Of a stretch of DNA of 64,000 nt, positions 1 to 8,641 are shown one piece after another. Made by a program: the position numbers and the translations under genes. Numbering within the stretch: position 1 is the stretch's first letter; each line of letters starts with the position of its first letter. The DNA comes from Candidatus Melainabacteria bacterium (lineage in GTDB: Bacteria; Cyanobacteriota; Vampirovibrionia; Obscuribacterales; Obscuribacteraceae): assembly GCA_003153555.1 (NCBI GenBank), contig PLZS01000063.1, positions 29,774 to 93,773 on the forward strand, written 5' to 3'. Below the pieces are notes generated by a model. It had not been told where the DNA came from. It was given only the letters and a program-made list of their open reading frames with translations, and ran no database searches.

Positions 1-969
1 GGGATCTTCTTGGACCGGTACTAATATTATCGTTTCTTTTTCAGTTTCTCGCTCATCTGGGTGATTACCGTCACCGGTTTCCGGCACATCTGTGTAATCG
101 CCGGCAGGATCGAAAGCTCCTAGAATGATTGCGGAACTGTCTGGCTGAAGCGAATTTGCGTCGAGAATCTCGGTTGCGGGTTGAACTGAGATTGGGCTAA
201 GCGCTGGTTCAGACATTCTTCGGTGTGGAAAACGAGAGGCAATGTAATTTACGGTCGTTTCGTAATTGCGTTGTTCAAAAAAGTCTTTGTACTGTTCAAG
301 CAATTCGGGATGTGTGTTTACTTCCACCCATCTCATCGTGTCGATCCATACCTTGGTGACATAAGGCGCCACCAGCGATATCAATCGATCAGGGTCGCAT
401 GGCAGCAGCGGTGAGATTGAGACGTACACTTCGACGCCCGCCTCACGAAGTTTTCTGATTAGTTGAAGACGCCGAGCGATGCTTGGTGCATGAGGTTCGA
501 ATTGTGCTCTGATTTCTTCATCGTCTGTCGTCAGACTGACGCCGACGCTTAAATTTTTGCCAAACTGCTGAAGTATTTCCAGATCCTGCAAGATTAGATG
601 AGAGCGAGTGTGCATCGTCACCTTTTGCGGCTGGTACGTAAGTAATTGTTGCAGGCAGCGCCTGCTCAGCCGATATTTCAGTTCTAGATATTGATAGGGG
701 TCGGTCGCGGAACTGAAGAAGATTCTGCTGCCGAAGATTCGGGTGCGTTCCTTCTGCAAAAGCTCGGGCGCATTGATTTTTACTTCGACCCACTTGCCCC
801 ATTCGTTGAACTCATGCCTGGCGTTCGGGAATTTCGGAACATAGCAATATGAGCAACTGAAAGCGCAGCCGGCATAAGGATTCAGCGAAAAATCATAGGT
901 CGAGGCTAGCGAGCCAACCTTTTGCGGCGTCAGGATTGAGGATGCTGTAATTTCAGTTATTTTGGTCAT
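1..969 (-). CDS. SPL-family radical SAM protein, C-terminus outside the window
   Basis: A frame open from an ATG at 969 to the window edge (323 codons, no stop) encodes a radical SAM protein. Around residues 35-42 it has the motif GCAFSCSYCY, a CX3CX2C cluster that in this superfamily binds the [4Fe-4S] centre which cleaves S-adenosylmethionine. The flanking residues (NPYAGC before it, SSATDPYQ later) resemble the COG1533 SplB-like group, which includes spore photoproduct lyase relatives. The actual substrate cannot be told, since most members are not photolyases. The last visible residues are rich in Glu, Thr and Asp and look like a low-complexity tail. The TPR gene at 1078 is divergent, and the roughly 110 bp between them should hold both promoters. 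The fold assignment is firm and the reaction is unknown. Confidence 0.82.
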   Translation of the reverse strand, partial: MTKITEITASSILTPQKVGSLASTYDFSLNPYAGCAFSCSYCYVPKFPNARHEFNEWGKWVEVKINAPELLQKERTRIFGSRIFFSSATDPYQYLELKYRLSRRCLQQLLTYQPQKVTMHTRSHLILQDLEILQQFGKNLSVGVSLTTDDEEIRAQFEPHAPSIARRLQLIRKLREAGVEVYVSISPLLPCDPDRLISLVAPYVTKVWIDTMRWVEVNTHPELLEQYKDFFEQRNYETTVNYIASRFPHRRMSEPALSPISVQPATEILDANSLQPDSSAIILGAFDPAGDYTDVPETGDGNHPDERETEKETIILVPVQEDP

Positions 970-1077
970 ACATATATATGGTAGCATGACAAGGTGTATA
1001 CCGGGCACGCGTCTTCGTTGTACTCTTTAGACCCTCTCTAATAGCCGCGCTTGACCACACAAGCAGAAGGATTCCGC

Positions 1078-1659
1078 ATGACTAATCAACAGCTCTCAGA
1101 ACATATTGCCGAATGGCAACGCATTGTGCAAGAGGGCAATGACGCATATGCCAATCGACGTTACACGGAAGCCGAGCTCAAATTTGCCGCAGCTTTGAGA
1201 ATCGCTGAAAAGGCGGCACTTCCGGAAGAATTGGCTAAGGTTGATGCCGCTGAGCAAGCAGCGATTAATTCGCGATTAGCCAAGAGTCTGAACAATATGG
1301 CCGCGCTGTATCACACACAAGGCAAGTACAGCATGGCTGAAGACCTCTATAAGCGTTGTCTTGAGCTGAAGCAACAAATTCATGGCGACGAGCACATTGA
1401 AGTCGCTATTAACCTTCATAACCTTGCGGTGCTTTATTCGGCGAAGCGCCGTTTTGAGCAAGCAGAACCCTTGTACAAGCAATCATTGGATTTGAGAGAG
1501 CGATTGCTGGGCGCTGAGCATCCCGATCTCGTCACTCTTTTGAATAACTACGCACTCTGTCTGAAACGCATGGAGAGGGTTGAAGACGCGAAAGCGATGG
1601 AAGAGCGAGCCCAAAAAATATCCTCAAAAGAGCAAGCCATTACTGCATCGGAAGCGTAA
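1078..1659 (+). CDS. TPR (TPR_12-type) repeat protein
   Basis: A 193-residue soluble protein made of tetratricopeptide repeats. After an N-terminal helix pair there are repeats with the spacing typical of kinesin-light-chain-like TPR_12 units, for example ALYHTQGKYSMAEDLYKRCL and AVLYSAKRRFEQAEPLYKQS, followed by a final helical pair. There is no signal peptide or membrane segment, so it is probably a cytoplasmic protein-protein interaction module. The ATG at 1078 is preferred over an in-frame TTG at 1051 because AGAAGG ends 7 bases upstream of it. Its 3' end overlaps the 3' end of the convergent degenerate sensor kinase by 20 bp. The partner is unknown. Confidence 0.8.
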   Translation: MTNQQLSEHIAEWQRIVQEGNDAYANRRYTEAELKFAAALRIAEKAALPEELAKVDAAEQAAINSRLAKSLNNMAALYHTQGKYSMAEDLYKRCLELKQQIHGDEHIEVAINLHNLAVLYSAKRRFEQAEPLYKQSLDLRERLLGAEHPDLVTLLNNYALCLKRMERVEDAKAMEERAQKISSKEQAITASEA

Positions 1660-4054
1660 AGATAATAGCCGTTCCGCGTCCAGCCTCGGATTCAGCCCAA
1701 ATCTTGCCTCCCAATCTTTCTAGATTGTTTCTAGCCAGATACATGGATAGTCTGCTGCTGTAACTTGCTTCAGCGTGCTTGCCTTCAATAAATCCGGCAA
1801 ACATATCCGCGATCTCCAATTCTGCCAATGAAGGACCAGAGCTTGAAACGACGATTCGCATGTCTGAGCCACGCGCAGAACTTTCAACGCGTACGCGACC
1901 ACCTGCCGAGGTGACGCTAATCATTTTTTCGAGGACTTGGATCAAGATGTCTTTCATCGCATCGCGGTTACCGACAATGTTAGGCAAGCCCGTCACGCTC
2001 TTGTAATCGAGCGCCAGCTGCCGCTCTCTCGCTAGTGGCGCGACTTGTTCTAGGCACTCAGAAACCAATCGAGTCACGATAATCTGTTCCCGCGGCGTCG
2101 TCATTTGCGGCACGTATCCGCCATACATCATGAGCAAACTATCGACGACGCCGATGAGCTGTTCGTAGTGTGCATGCAATTCGGCCAGTGGTTGTCCAAC
2201 AGATGGATGCATGGTTTTTGCGGCATTGCCGAGAATGTACTGCCACTGCAGCTCTGCAGCTGAAAGCGGACCGCGAATTGATTCTGAAAGCATGGCAACA
2301 ATTTCGCTTCTCAGATGTGATATTTCACTGCGCAATGATTTGTCTCGCAGCACCATGACGTAACCCTGAATGCTGTTGTCTTCACTTAGAACTGGCTGCA
2401 GGTGAGCAATAACCTCAACAGCTTTGTTTTGTTGGCGATGATAAATCACGCCTTCGGGATAAAACTGATTGATTAGTTCGCCGGGGTTGCCACCATGTCG
2501 AGCAAATGCTTTTCCGGCGCCATCGCTGTTTGGCGCTTCGCCTGGGCGTTTTATCAGGTCGAAGCAGAGTCGACCAGCAATTTCTCCTTCTGAACAACCA
2601 AGCCAATTTAAGAAAACTGGATTGGCAGAAAGAATATTTCCGAATTGATCCAGCACCAAAAATCCTTCTGTAGACACTTGCAAAACCGAGTCCAGCTTGT
2701 GTTGCAACATGACGGACTGTCTGTTGGCGTTATTGATTTGTTTGGAAACTTCAGTGAGCTGTTTGGCTTGATGCGAAAATTGGCGATTCAAATGCTCAAG
2801 TTGGGACGCTTTGTCTTCAGCTTGCTTCGAGTTTTGCGCACCCTCTTCGACCTGTTTATTCAGTTGGATGCGCAGGCTTTGCACCGAACCGCGCATTGAT
2901 GATACAGCCGTATCGATTAACTCGCCCAGCTCAAGCCAATCGCCTGAAAGTCCTTCCAGTGGTGGTGGTGTGGTTCCCTGCGTGGCAAGTTCGCTAGTGC
3001 GATCGATCAAGAAATTCAAAGGTTCGTTAACACCTTTGCTAATTCCAGCCGTGAAAAGCAATCCAAACAAGAGAGCTACTGCGCCACATGTGCCGGCTAA
3101 CAAGAGAACCACGGCCAGTCGCGAGCCAAATTCAGGTACGGGCGTGCTTAGCAAAAGAAGCGCAACAAGTGTGTTCTCAAGGGTTTTACGGTCTAACTTC
3201 GCATTTGCATCTTGTGGTCCAGCATCCACTATATTGATTTGATTCCACCAACGCTGACCTTTTTCAAATCCGCCCTGAGGTAGATGCAGAAGCTGCGCCA
3301 GATGTGGATCAAAGGTTGGAGTTTGAGGAATTGCAATCATGCCTCGTTTTTCCAAATCTGCAATGAACGCCTTGAGGTCGCCCGATTTGTCGTTCATCAA
3401 ATTAGGCGTGATCGCTACCAATTTGTTTTCTTTCGTCGATACCAAGGCCAGGTCGACGCCAGTCAAGTGATCTGAATCGAGCGCAAACTTTGTCACTAAA
3501 CCAGTTAGAAATTCGGTATCCAAAGGTTGACTGACGATGACTGCGCCGCCAACCTTACTGCCCTGAAGGATTGGCAGGATGCTGCTTAGCGTTAGCGTGT
3601 TAGTGGGGCTGAAGCAGGCAGGACCCAGATACATGGCTTTTCTGCTCATGGCATAATCCACGCCGGCGCTAAGCTTTCTGGCTGAGTAGCCAAACTTGGA
3701 AGGAGTGTCTGTGCTGTAAAAGACGACGCCGTTCTGGTCGACGATGGTGATGAACCCGATCAGTGCCGTTTTGCTGATCACACTCTTGAGCGCACTAGAC
3801 ATGGCTCCCCGGTCTTTAGTTGCCAGAGCCTGCATAGCAGCGACGTCCTGACAAACCGCAGCGGCGATGCCCCGGTTGGTCATCTTGATGCCTTCGAAAT
3901 CTTTGCCGAGTTTTTCGGTGGCAGTGTATAAACGCTTGGCGGCCGCCTCATGACTGCCTTGAAAATCCAAGTAGAGTCCATAACCAGCGTTCCCCAGCAC
4001 TGCGACGAGGATGACGGTGAAAAATGCGAACGTTAATTTTGCGCCGATTCCCAA
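1640..4054 (-). CDS. Degenerate membrane sensor kinase (pseudo-histidine kinase)
   Basis: An 804-residue protein with the layout of a sensor kinase. TM1 (about residues 7-29) and TM2 (about 315-340) enclose a large extracytoplasmic Cache-like sensor region. A HAMP-like linker, a coiled coil (about 395-445), a PAS domain (about 450-570) and a HisKA/HATPase-like C-terminus follow. The catalytic motifs are gone. The H-box SHELRTPL is replaced by SESIRGPL, putting Glu at residue 591 where His belongs. The N-box Asn is Lys (about 710), the G1 Asp is Ser (SSSGPS, about 738), and the G2 glycines become SSRLSM (about 766-771). The frame is intact over 2.4 kb, so it is not a decayed pseudogene. It probably acts as a non-catalytic sensor or a partner that modulates other kinases. 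Its 3' end overlaps that of the TPR gene. Confidence 0.85.
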   Translation of the reverse strand: MGIGAKLTFAFFTVILVAVLGNAGYGLYLDFQGSHEAAAKRLYTATEKLGKDFEGIKMTNRGIAAAVCQDVAAMQALATKDRGAMSSALKSVISKTALIGFITIVDQNGVVFYSTDTPSKFGYSARKLSAGVDYAMSRKAMYLGPACFSPTNTLTLSSILPILQGSKVGGAVIVSQPLDTEFLTGLVTKFALDSDHLTGVDLALVSTKENKLVAITPNLMNDKSGDLKAFIADLEKRGMIAIPQTPTFDPHLAQLLHLPQGGFEKGQRWWNQINIVDAGPQDANAKLDRKTLENTLVALLLLSTPVPEFGSRLAVVLLLAGTCGAVALLFGLLFTAGISKGVNEPLNFLIDRTSELATQGTTPPPLEGLSGDWLELGELIDTAVSSMRGSVQSLRIQLNKQVEEGAQNSKQAEDKASQLEHLNRQFSHQAKQLTEVSKQINNANRQSVMLQHKLDSVLQVSTEGFLVLDQFGNILSANPVFLNWLGCSEGEIAGRLCFDLIKRPGEAPNSDGAGKAFARHGGNPGELINQFYPEGVIYHRQQNKAVEVIAHLQPVLSEDNSIQGYVMVLRDKSLRSEISHLRSEIVAMLSESIRGPLSAAELQWQYILGNAAKTMHPSVGQPLAELHAHYEQLIGVVDSLLMMYGGYVPQMTTPREQIIVTRLVSECLEQVAPLARERQLALDYKSVTGLPNIVGNRDAMKDILIQVLEKMISVTSAGGRVRVESSARGSDMRIVVSSSGPSLAELEIADMFAGFIEGKHAEASYSSRLSMYLARNNLERLGGKIWAESEAGRGTAIIFTLPMQ

Positions 4055-4446
4055 TTGTCTTTTCGTTTTGAGCTGAAGGTGTCCACTAGAAGTTTAACGT
4101 ACCCTTTGGATTCACCAAGATGTTAAACGGATGTGGCTCGGACGCCTATAGGGTTTACAAGGGACTCTCCTCGAAAAGAGGAAGTTTTTGTCGCAGTTTG
4201 ACGCTTGGGAACGGCGATCAGTACTCACAGGCTTCAATCTGGCACCACGGATAGTGTCCTTCGCCAGCAGCTGTCAAACATTGAACGCATAGGGCAACAG
4301 GACACATTTAGTATTGTTTTCAATTTCCAAGAGACACGCTACGACTGGGAAACGTTGATAAACTGTTCTAGCAAAGTGTGGCGAGACGTCAAGGGTAAGC
4401 TGACCCCACGCTTTGTTTTGGTTGGGGCACAGCTCGGAGGAGCAAA
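4055..4446. other. Divergent intergenic region between the pseudo-kinase and the tandem Usp gene
   Basis: No convincing gene lies here. It separates two divergent starts and must carry both promoters, but no clear -35/-10 pair stands out. A small hairpin (TCCTC, loop GAAAA, GAGGA at 4168-4182) followed by five T at 4185-4189 resembles a plus-strand terminator, yet no plus-strand gene precedes it. It could instead be an attenuator in a leader for the Usp gene at 4447. The function is undecided. Confidence 0.3.
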
Positions 4447-5382
4447 ATGAAAGTACTCGTGGCGACGGACGGTTCGGCTAACGCAGACTCGGCCTTGGAC
4501 AGTATCATCGAAATGCCGTGGCCAGCAGATACGCAGTTTCGAGTAGTTAGTATCGTCGAGTCTCTGCATGCCAAGCTTGACGCCTTGTTCATTGGCGGGC
4601 TCGGAGAGATGTCTCGCAAAGCTCAAACTGCGTATAGCGCCGATTTGAAAAATGTGCTGGCAGAATCAAAGGCCAAGCTAGCGGCGAAGTATGGTCAAGA
4701 TGCAGTTTCAAGCGAGTTCTTGGATGGTGAGCCTAGCGAGCAGATAATCTCGGTGGGACGTACTTGGGGCGCTGATCTGATTGTGCTGGGCGGGCATAAT
4801 AGCTCTGCTGATGGTTGGTACGGCTGCGTTCGAGGCGTCGCAACTCACGCGCCATGTTCCATCCAGATCGTACACCATGACAGTTCAGGATCTCTAGTTA
4901 AGAAGGAAGCGAATCACGAAAGCCCTGATATAACACGGTTGTTGCTTTCAATTTCCACCCCTGCGGATGCTGAATTGATTGCAGCTACGGTCTTGAACCG
5001 CACATGGCCAGACCAAAGCCGTGTTCAAGTTTTAACAGTCGTTGCGCCTTTCCATGAAAACACTAGGTTCGCCCAGACCAAAGATTGGCAAGACGTCGCT
5101 GAAAAAGTGGAAACCGCGGCTAAAGAACAAGCAGAACAACTGGTCGCTACAACTGCTAAGAAATTGGAAGAAAAATTTGGCGTCAAGAACGTCACCTATC
5201 ACGTTTTGCAAGGCAATGCGAGGAGTTTGATTCTTCAAGTCGCCCAGGACTGGGGCTCGGACCTGATTTTAATGGGTGCCCACTCTAAAGACAAAACTCT
5301 TCTGGAGCGCTTGCTTGGAAGCACTGCTGCATCGATAGTATTAAACACACCTTGTTCTGTTGAGCTTGTTAAGCAGAAATAG
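4447..5382 (+). CDS. Tandem-domain universal stress protein (UspA family)
   Basis: 311 residues forming two consecutive Usp domains (about 1-145 and 160-311). Each begins with the beta strand typical of the family (KVLVATDGS at the start, RLLLSISTP at the second). The ATP-binding motif G-2X-G-9X-G(S/T) is degenerate in the first domain (GGHNSSADGW region) and only partly kept in the second (GAHS followed by LLGS). Nucleotide binding is therefore uncertain and may differ between the halves. GGAGG at 4436-4440 sits 6 bases before the ATG. Usp proteins are soluble, stress-induced regulators whose targets vary. A single-domain relative with an intact motif lies at 6542-7003. Confidence 0.88.
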   Translation: MKVLVATDGSANADSALDSIIEMPWPADTQFRVVSIVESLHAKLDALFIGGLGEMSRKAQTAYSADLKNVLAESKAKLAAKYGQDAVSSEFLDGEPSEQIISVGRTWGADLIVLGGHNSSADGWYGCVRGVATHAPCSIQIVHHDSSGSLVKKEANHESPDITRLLLSISTPADAELIAATVLNRTWPDQSRVQVLTVVAPFHENTRFAQTKDWQDVAEKVETAAKEQAEQLVATTAKKLEEKFGVKNVTYHVLQGNARSLILQVAQDWGSDLILMGAHSKDKTLLERLLGSTAASIVLNTPCSVELVKQK

Positions 5383-5532
5383 GCTCTCGAAGAAGAAGCG
5401 TAGCCGTAGATATTGACCGTGCCCTGCACGAGGGCATTGGCATTGCTCAGAATAGACAGAGGGCGCAGACGACTAATCCGCGTGGCGATGAGCACCCAAG
5501 ATGGATGCGCTCCAGGTAGCTTGCAAACAGTT

Positions 5533-5805
5533 CTAATCCTGCTTGGATTCTTGAGCTCGTCTGTAATCGACTTGAACCTGGATTGCTCTAATTAGTTGAT
5601 TTGGTCCGCAATATCCGAGTTCAAGGAGAATCTGACCCAACGGCTTTTGCTCTTTGCCAGACTCGGAGTCGCCTTTCTGAATGTGTAGAGCTTCGTCGAG
5701 CTGATAAATCGTGATGTAGCCCAATTCAACTAAAATTTGCCCCAACAGAGTCTTATTCTGTTCTTGTTTGGGCTCTTTTGGTGACTTCGATGACCGTGTC
5801 TTCAT
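5533..5805 (-). CDS. Small stand-alone MshEN / GspE N-terminal-like protein
   Basis: A 90-residue protein made almost wholly of two copies of a pattern found in the N-terminal domain of type II secretion and type IV pilus ATPases. The copies are LLGQILVELGYITIYQLDEA followed by LHIQ (about 20-43) and PLGQILLELGYCGPNQLIRA followed by IQVQ (about 55-78). In MshE-type ATPases, paired 24-residue LGxxLxxxG...L..AL..Q motifs bind cyclic di-GMP. Here no ATPase follows, and the linker between the copies is about 11 residues. AGGA lies 8 bases before the ATG. It may be a free c-di-GMP-binding adaptor, which is an inference. The N-terminus is Lys-rich. The gene lies just downstream of the SRP RNA on the same strand. 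Confidence 0.68.
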   Translation of the reverse strand: MKTRSSKSPKEPKQEQNKTLLGQILVELGYITIYQLDEALHIQKGDSESGKEQKPLGQILLELGYCGPNQLIRAIQVQVDYRRAQESKQD

Positions 5806-5861
5806 TTGCTGGCGTCCTATTTCTACGCTTGAGGTCTAACGGAAATTGTGACCTATAAAAA

Positions 5862-5950
5862 GGGTAGACCGCTGGGCACACCCGAAGCTTACAACTTATG
5901 GCTGCTGGGTTTCCCCTCTGACCAGGTTCGTTGGTCTCCGCCGTACCCAA
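5862..5950 (-). ncRNA. ffs: Signal recognition particle RNA (4.5S type)
   Basis: Read on the minus strand, this stretch contains the conserved domain IV of bacterial SRP RNA: GAACCTGGTCAG, a GGG-GAAA-CCC hairpin, then AGCAGCCATAAG, and further on GGTGTGCC. The 24-base core from GGTCAG to CAGCC matches the E. coli 4.5S layout base for base in length, but the tetraloop reads GAAA instead of the usual GGAA. GGGTA at the 5' end (5948-5944) pairs with TACCC at the 3' end (5866-5862), closing a small-type SRP RNA of about 88 bases. The TTTTT at 5861-5857 directly after the stem would serve as terminator. SRP RNA binds Ffh and directs nascent membrane proteins to FtsY. ffh is not in this window. Confidence 0.87.
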
Positions 5951-5964
5951 CGATCTAGTTTGCA

Positions 5965-5970
5965 ATTATA
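5965..5970 (-). promoter_or_regulatory. Consensus -10 box (TATAAT) of the SRP RNA promoter
   Basis: A perfect TATAAT on the minus strand ends 15 bases before the first paired base of the SRP RNA, which places the start point close to 5957. No good -35 hexamer is visible at the usual 16-18 base spacing. Confidence 0.6.
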
Positions 5971-6541
5971 GACCATTGTAAGTCTGCATGGTCTCAGTAG
6001 TAAGGGGAAACTTGATAGCTTGAGAGCGAAGTTTTAGTCACTAATTCGCAATGCCGCGGCAGGTAGCAGGATAGATTGCCATGACCGGCTACCAGAGAAG
6101 ATTAATTGCGTAATATTCAATGTCAATTCTCTCCGCGCGATAGTGGCCTTGCGAAACTTTGAACGTTCAGCAGACAGATCCTGACCACGCGAACTTACCG
6201 AGCCGGAAGAGTAGGGCAACTGCTTGGAAGGAAAGACCCATGATGAATGGCGGCTTGGAATTTGCAATAGGCGCCGGTAGTACAGAGGCTCATGACCAAG
6301 AGTTCTAATAAAACTGGTGACTCCTTCGTGTTCTGCGAGAGAATGCAGGTCGCAGCGCATTAGCGCAGAACCAGAACCGAAGCCACAGTGTCATGATAGA
6401 TCCTTTCCCGTGGTATTATATACGGTGCCTCTACTTTGCATATGGTGTCTGAAAAGGCCTTGTTCTTTCAGCACGAGCAAACACAAACACCGCTGAGTTT
6501 CACTCTGAATTACCTGAGTCATGCATTGTTCACTGTGCACA
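5971..6541. other. Non-coding stretch between SRP RNA and a Usp gene
   Basis: About 570 bases without a credible gene. A 108-codon minus-strand frame exists at 6034-6360, but its translation has no domain-like character and no ribosome binding site. The part next to the SRP RNA carries that gene's promoter. Nothing else was recognised. Confidence 0.4.
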
Positions 6542-7003
6542 TCACTTAGGGGAGAGAATAACAAAATTCTGTTCGCTCTCTACCAGCGCTTTCTCGTCTG
6601 CATGAAATTCAGGCATTTTCACAACTACAACTGAGCAAGGCGCAGCAGTCACAACTGCAGATGAAACGCTGCCGAGAACGAGTTTTTTTACTCCTCGGCG
6701 ACCATGCGATCCAACAATGACTATCTCAGCTGGCCAGGAACAGGCTGTTCCAATAATCTCGTGTTCCGGATTTCCGGGAATAATCCTGGTTTTCACCAGG
6801 GCGCTCGGTAATAGTTCCCGTATCGCCGTAGCCACCACATTCACAAGCTCCTCAGCTTCTTGTTGAGCTGTAGAATCAGCCGACGGCTCGATAACATGCA
6901 GCACTTTGAACTGCGTATCTGGTGGCCAGAAATGGTTGACGATGAATTGCGTGATGGTTTTTCCGAAACTTTTGCTGTCTACTGCAACTAATACGTTCTT
7001 CAT
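6542..7003 (-). CDS. Universal stress protein, single domain
   Basis: A single UspA-family domain of about 153 residues. It starts MKNVLVAVDSKSFGK and ends with the ATP-binding motif GSHGRRGVKKLVLGS, an intact G-2X-G-9X-GS, followed by APCSVVVVK. ATP binding is therefore likely. The frame stays open to an ATG at 7057, which would add 18 residues unlike other Usp N-termini. Position 7003 is preferred because family members begin with this K-V/I-L-V-A-V-D strand, although no clear ribosome binding site precedes either start. The neighbouring tandem Usp at 4447 has weaker nucleotide motifs. The role is presumably in stress survival, and the target is unknown. Confidence 0.85.
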   Translation of the reverse strand: MKNVLVAVDSKSFGKTITQFIVNHFWPPDTQFKVLHVIEPSADSTAQQEAEELVNVVATAIRELLPSALVKTRIIPGNPEHEIIGTACSWPAEIVIVGSHGRRGVKKLVLGSVSSAVVTAAPCSVVVVKMPEFHADEKALVESEQNFVILSPK

Positions 7004-7057
7004 ACTTGAACACCAACTATTTCCGTTCATCCCGGTATACATAATATTGTGGGTCAC

Positions 7058-7594
7058 GCCATAGTGAAATTATGTTCTGCCAGAGGGCATTAGTCATCGG
7101 CCCTGCGGATGACTAATGCCAGGAGTCCATACTCAACTCTGAAGCACATTCCGGTAGTAATGTTGACAGTCAGCGGGCGTGATGAGGACATGATCAGATC
7201 CTAGGCTGAAGGGGCATGCACATTCATGAGAAAGCCGGTGACCTTCCAGGAATTCACCAGAGTCATTGAAGAATTGTCTATTTATGGGCTTTAGTCGCCT
7301 CTCTTCCACCCAAGAGAAACTAAAAGCCTGTCATAGCCTTCGACCGGCAGCGAAGAGCCTCAGACCACCAACTCATCCTTACAGCTGAGGTTGAAATTTC
7401 CAGAAGCAGCTACTCTGGCAACATTTAGCAAAATCCAGTGAGCCTGCGTAAGGAGGTTGCTATTAATTGATAACTTGCAAATTTTATGATTTAAGGACGG
7501 GTTCGCCAGGAATATAAGGAGTGTATCGGGTCGCCTCGCTGAGGTTGCCTTGTTGCACCGCATATAGTATCAATCACTGTTGGGAGGAATGTTC
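7058..7594. other. Intergenic region upstream of the methyltransferase gene
   Basis: About 540 bases separating two divergent genes. Short frames here have no ribosome binding site and no protein-like composition. A TTGACA occurs at about 7162-7167, but no good -10 follows at normal spacing. No RNA gene was recognised. Confidence 0.35.
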
Positions 7595-8608
7595 ATGACA
7601 GTTCTCGAGCACAAAGCACCTGCACCTCCCGATCAAATCATGTTAGTGCAAAGCGCACCACGAGCCTATCAAATTCTTAAAGCCGCCATGGAGTTGGGTG
7701 TCTTCGAGACGATGGAGAAAGCTCCGAAATCTTCGAACTCAATCGCTAAAGATCTTAAACTGGATAAGCGCGGCACTGAATGTTTGTTGAATGCGCTCGT
7801 TGGGCTGAACTTCATCGCTCGTAAAGATAAGATGTTTGAACTCATTGAAGTGTCTCGAACTTATCTTTTGCAAAGCAGCGACTTATATATGGGCTTGTAT
7901 TTAAAGCATGCCGAGCAATTAGATAAAGGATGGTCGCAATTAGGCGATGCGGTGCGCAGCGGCAAACCTGTCCAAGAAGTAAATACTCAAAAAACGGCCG
8001 AAGAATTTTTTCCAGCGTTAGCTGAGGGGATTTTTCCGATGAGTTACGCGATAGCGCAGATGGTGGCACGTGATCTTAGCGATGTTAATCATGGAAAGGC
8101 TAGGATACTTGATGTGGCTGCTGGTAGCGGTGTGTGGAGTATTCCATTTGCAGAAGCAAATAAATCTGCAACTGTAGACGCGCTAGATTTTCCAGCAGTT
8201 TTGGAAGTGACCAAGAAGATAACTGCGAAGCGTGGCTTGGCTGATAGATACAATTTCTTGTCTGGAGACTGGCGCCACATAAAATGGAAACCAAGCGAGT
8301 ACAACATAATTGTGCTTGGACATATTCTCCACTCTGAAGGCAAAGAGGAAAGCAAAAAGCTGCTCAAGCAATGCGCTGAGTCGCTTCAACCAGATGGCGT
8401 GGTTGTGGTCGCAGAGTTCCTATGCGATGAGCAAAGAAGTGGTCCAGCAGCCGCGTTGATTTTTGAATTGAACATGTTCTTGCACACAACAGAAGGCTGC
8501 GTGTTCGCAGTTGACGAATTGAAAAACATGTTGCACGAAGCTGGATTCAAACACGTTGATTACTCCGCTAACATCGCAGACCAACCGGTGTTGATCGGTA
8601 GCAAGTGA
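7595..8608 (+). CDS. SAM-dependent O-methyltransferase-like protein (Methyltransf_2 type)
   Basis: About 337 residues. The N-terminal half is a winged-helix dimerisation domain typical of small-molecule O-methyltransferases (RAYQILKAAMELGVFETM, then a helix-turn-helix region). The C-terminal Rossmann domain carries motif I ILDVAAGSGVWSI (about residue 170), which binds S-adenosylmethionine, and an acidic strand-2 end VDALDFPA. The catalytic-base region has GHILHSEG rather than the plant-type HxxxD arrangement, so the substrate is open. The ATG at 7595 is chosen because GGGAGGA at 7582-7588 lies 6 bases before it, while the ATG at 7589 is too close. The neighbours are on the other strand or tiny, so it is probably monocistronic. 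Confidence 0.85.
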   Translation: MTVLEHKAPAPPDQIMLVQSAPRAYQILKAAMELGVFETMEKAPKSSNSIAKDLKLDKRGTECLLNALVGLNFIARKDKMFELIEVSRTYLLQSSDLYMGLYLKHAEQLDKGWSQLGDAVRSGKPVQEVNTQKTAEEFFPALAEGIFPMSYAIAQMVARDLSDVNHGKARILDVAAGSGVWSIPFAEANKSATVDALDFPAVLEVTKKITAKRGLADRYNFLSGDWRHIKWKPSEYNIIVLGHILHSEGKEESKKLLKQCAESLQPDGVVVVAEFLCDEQRSGPAAALIFELNMFLHTTEGCVFAVDELKNMLHEAGFKHVDYSANIADQPVLIGSK

Positions 8609-8641
8609 AGAGTCGATTTTCACGGGATGCATGTGTAGATC

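Noticed and set aside
5753..5965. 70-codon minus-strand frame across the SRP RNA
   Set aside because: It lies over a structured RNA gene and its translation is not protein-like.
6034..6360. 108-codon minus-strand frame in the region beside the SRP RNA
   Set aside because: No ribosome binding site, no domain-like sequence; composition looks random.
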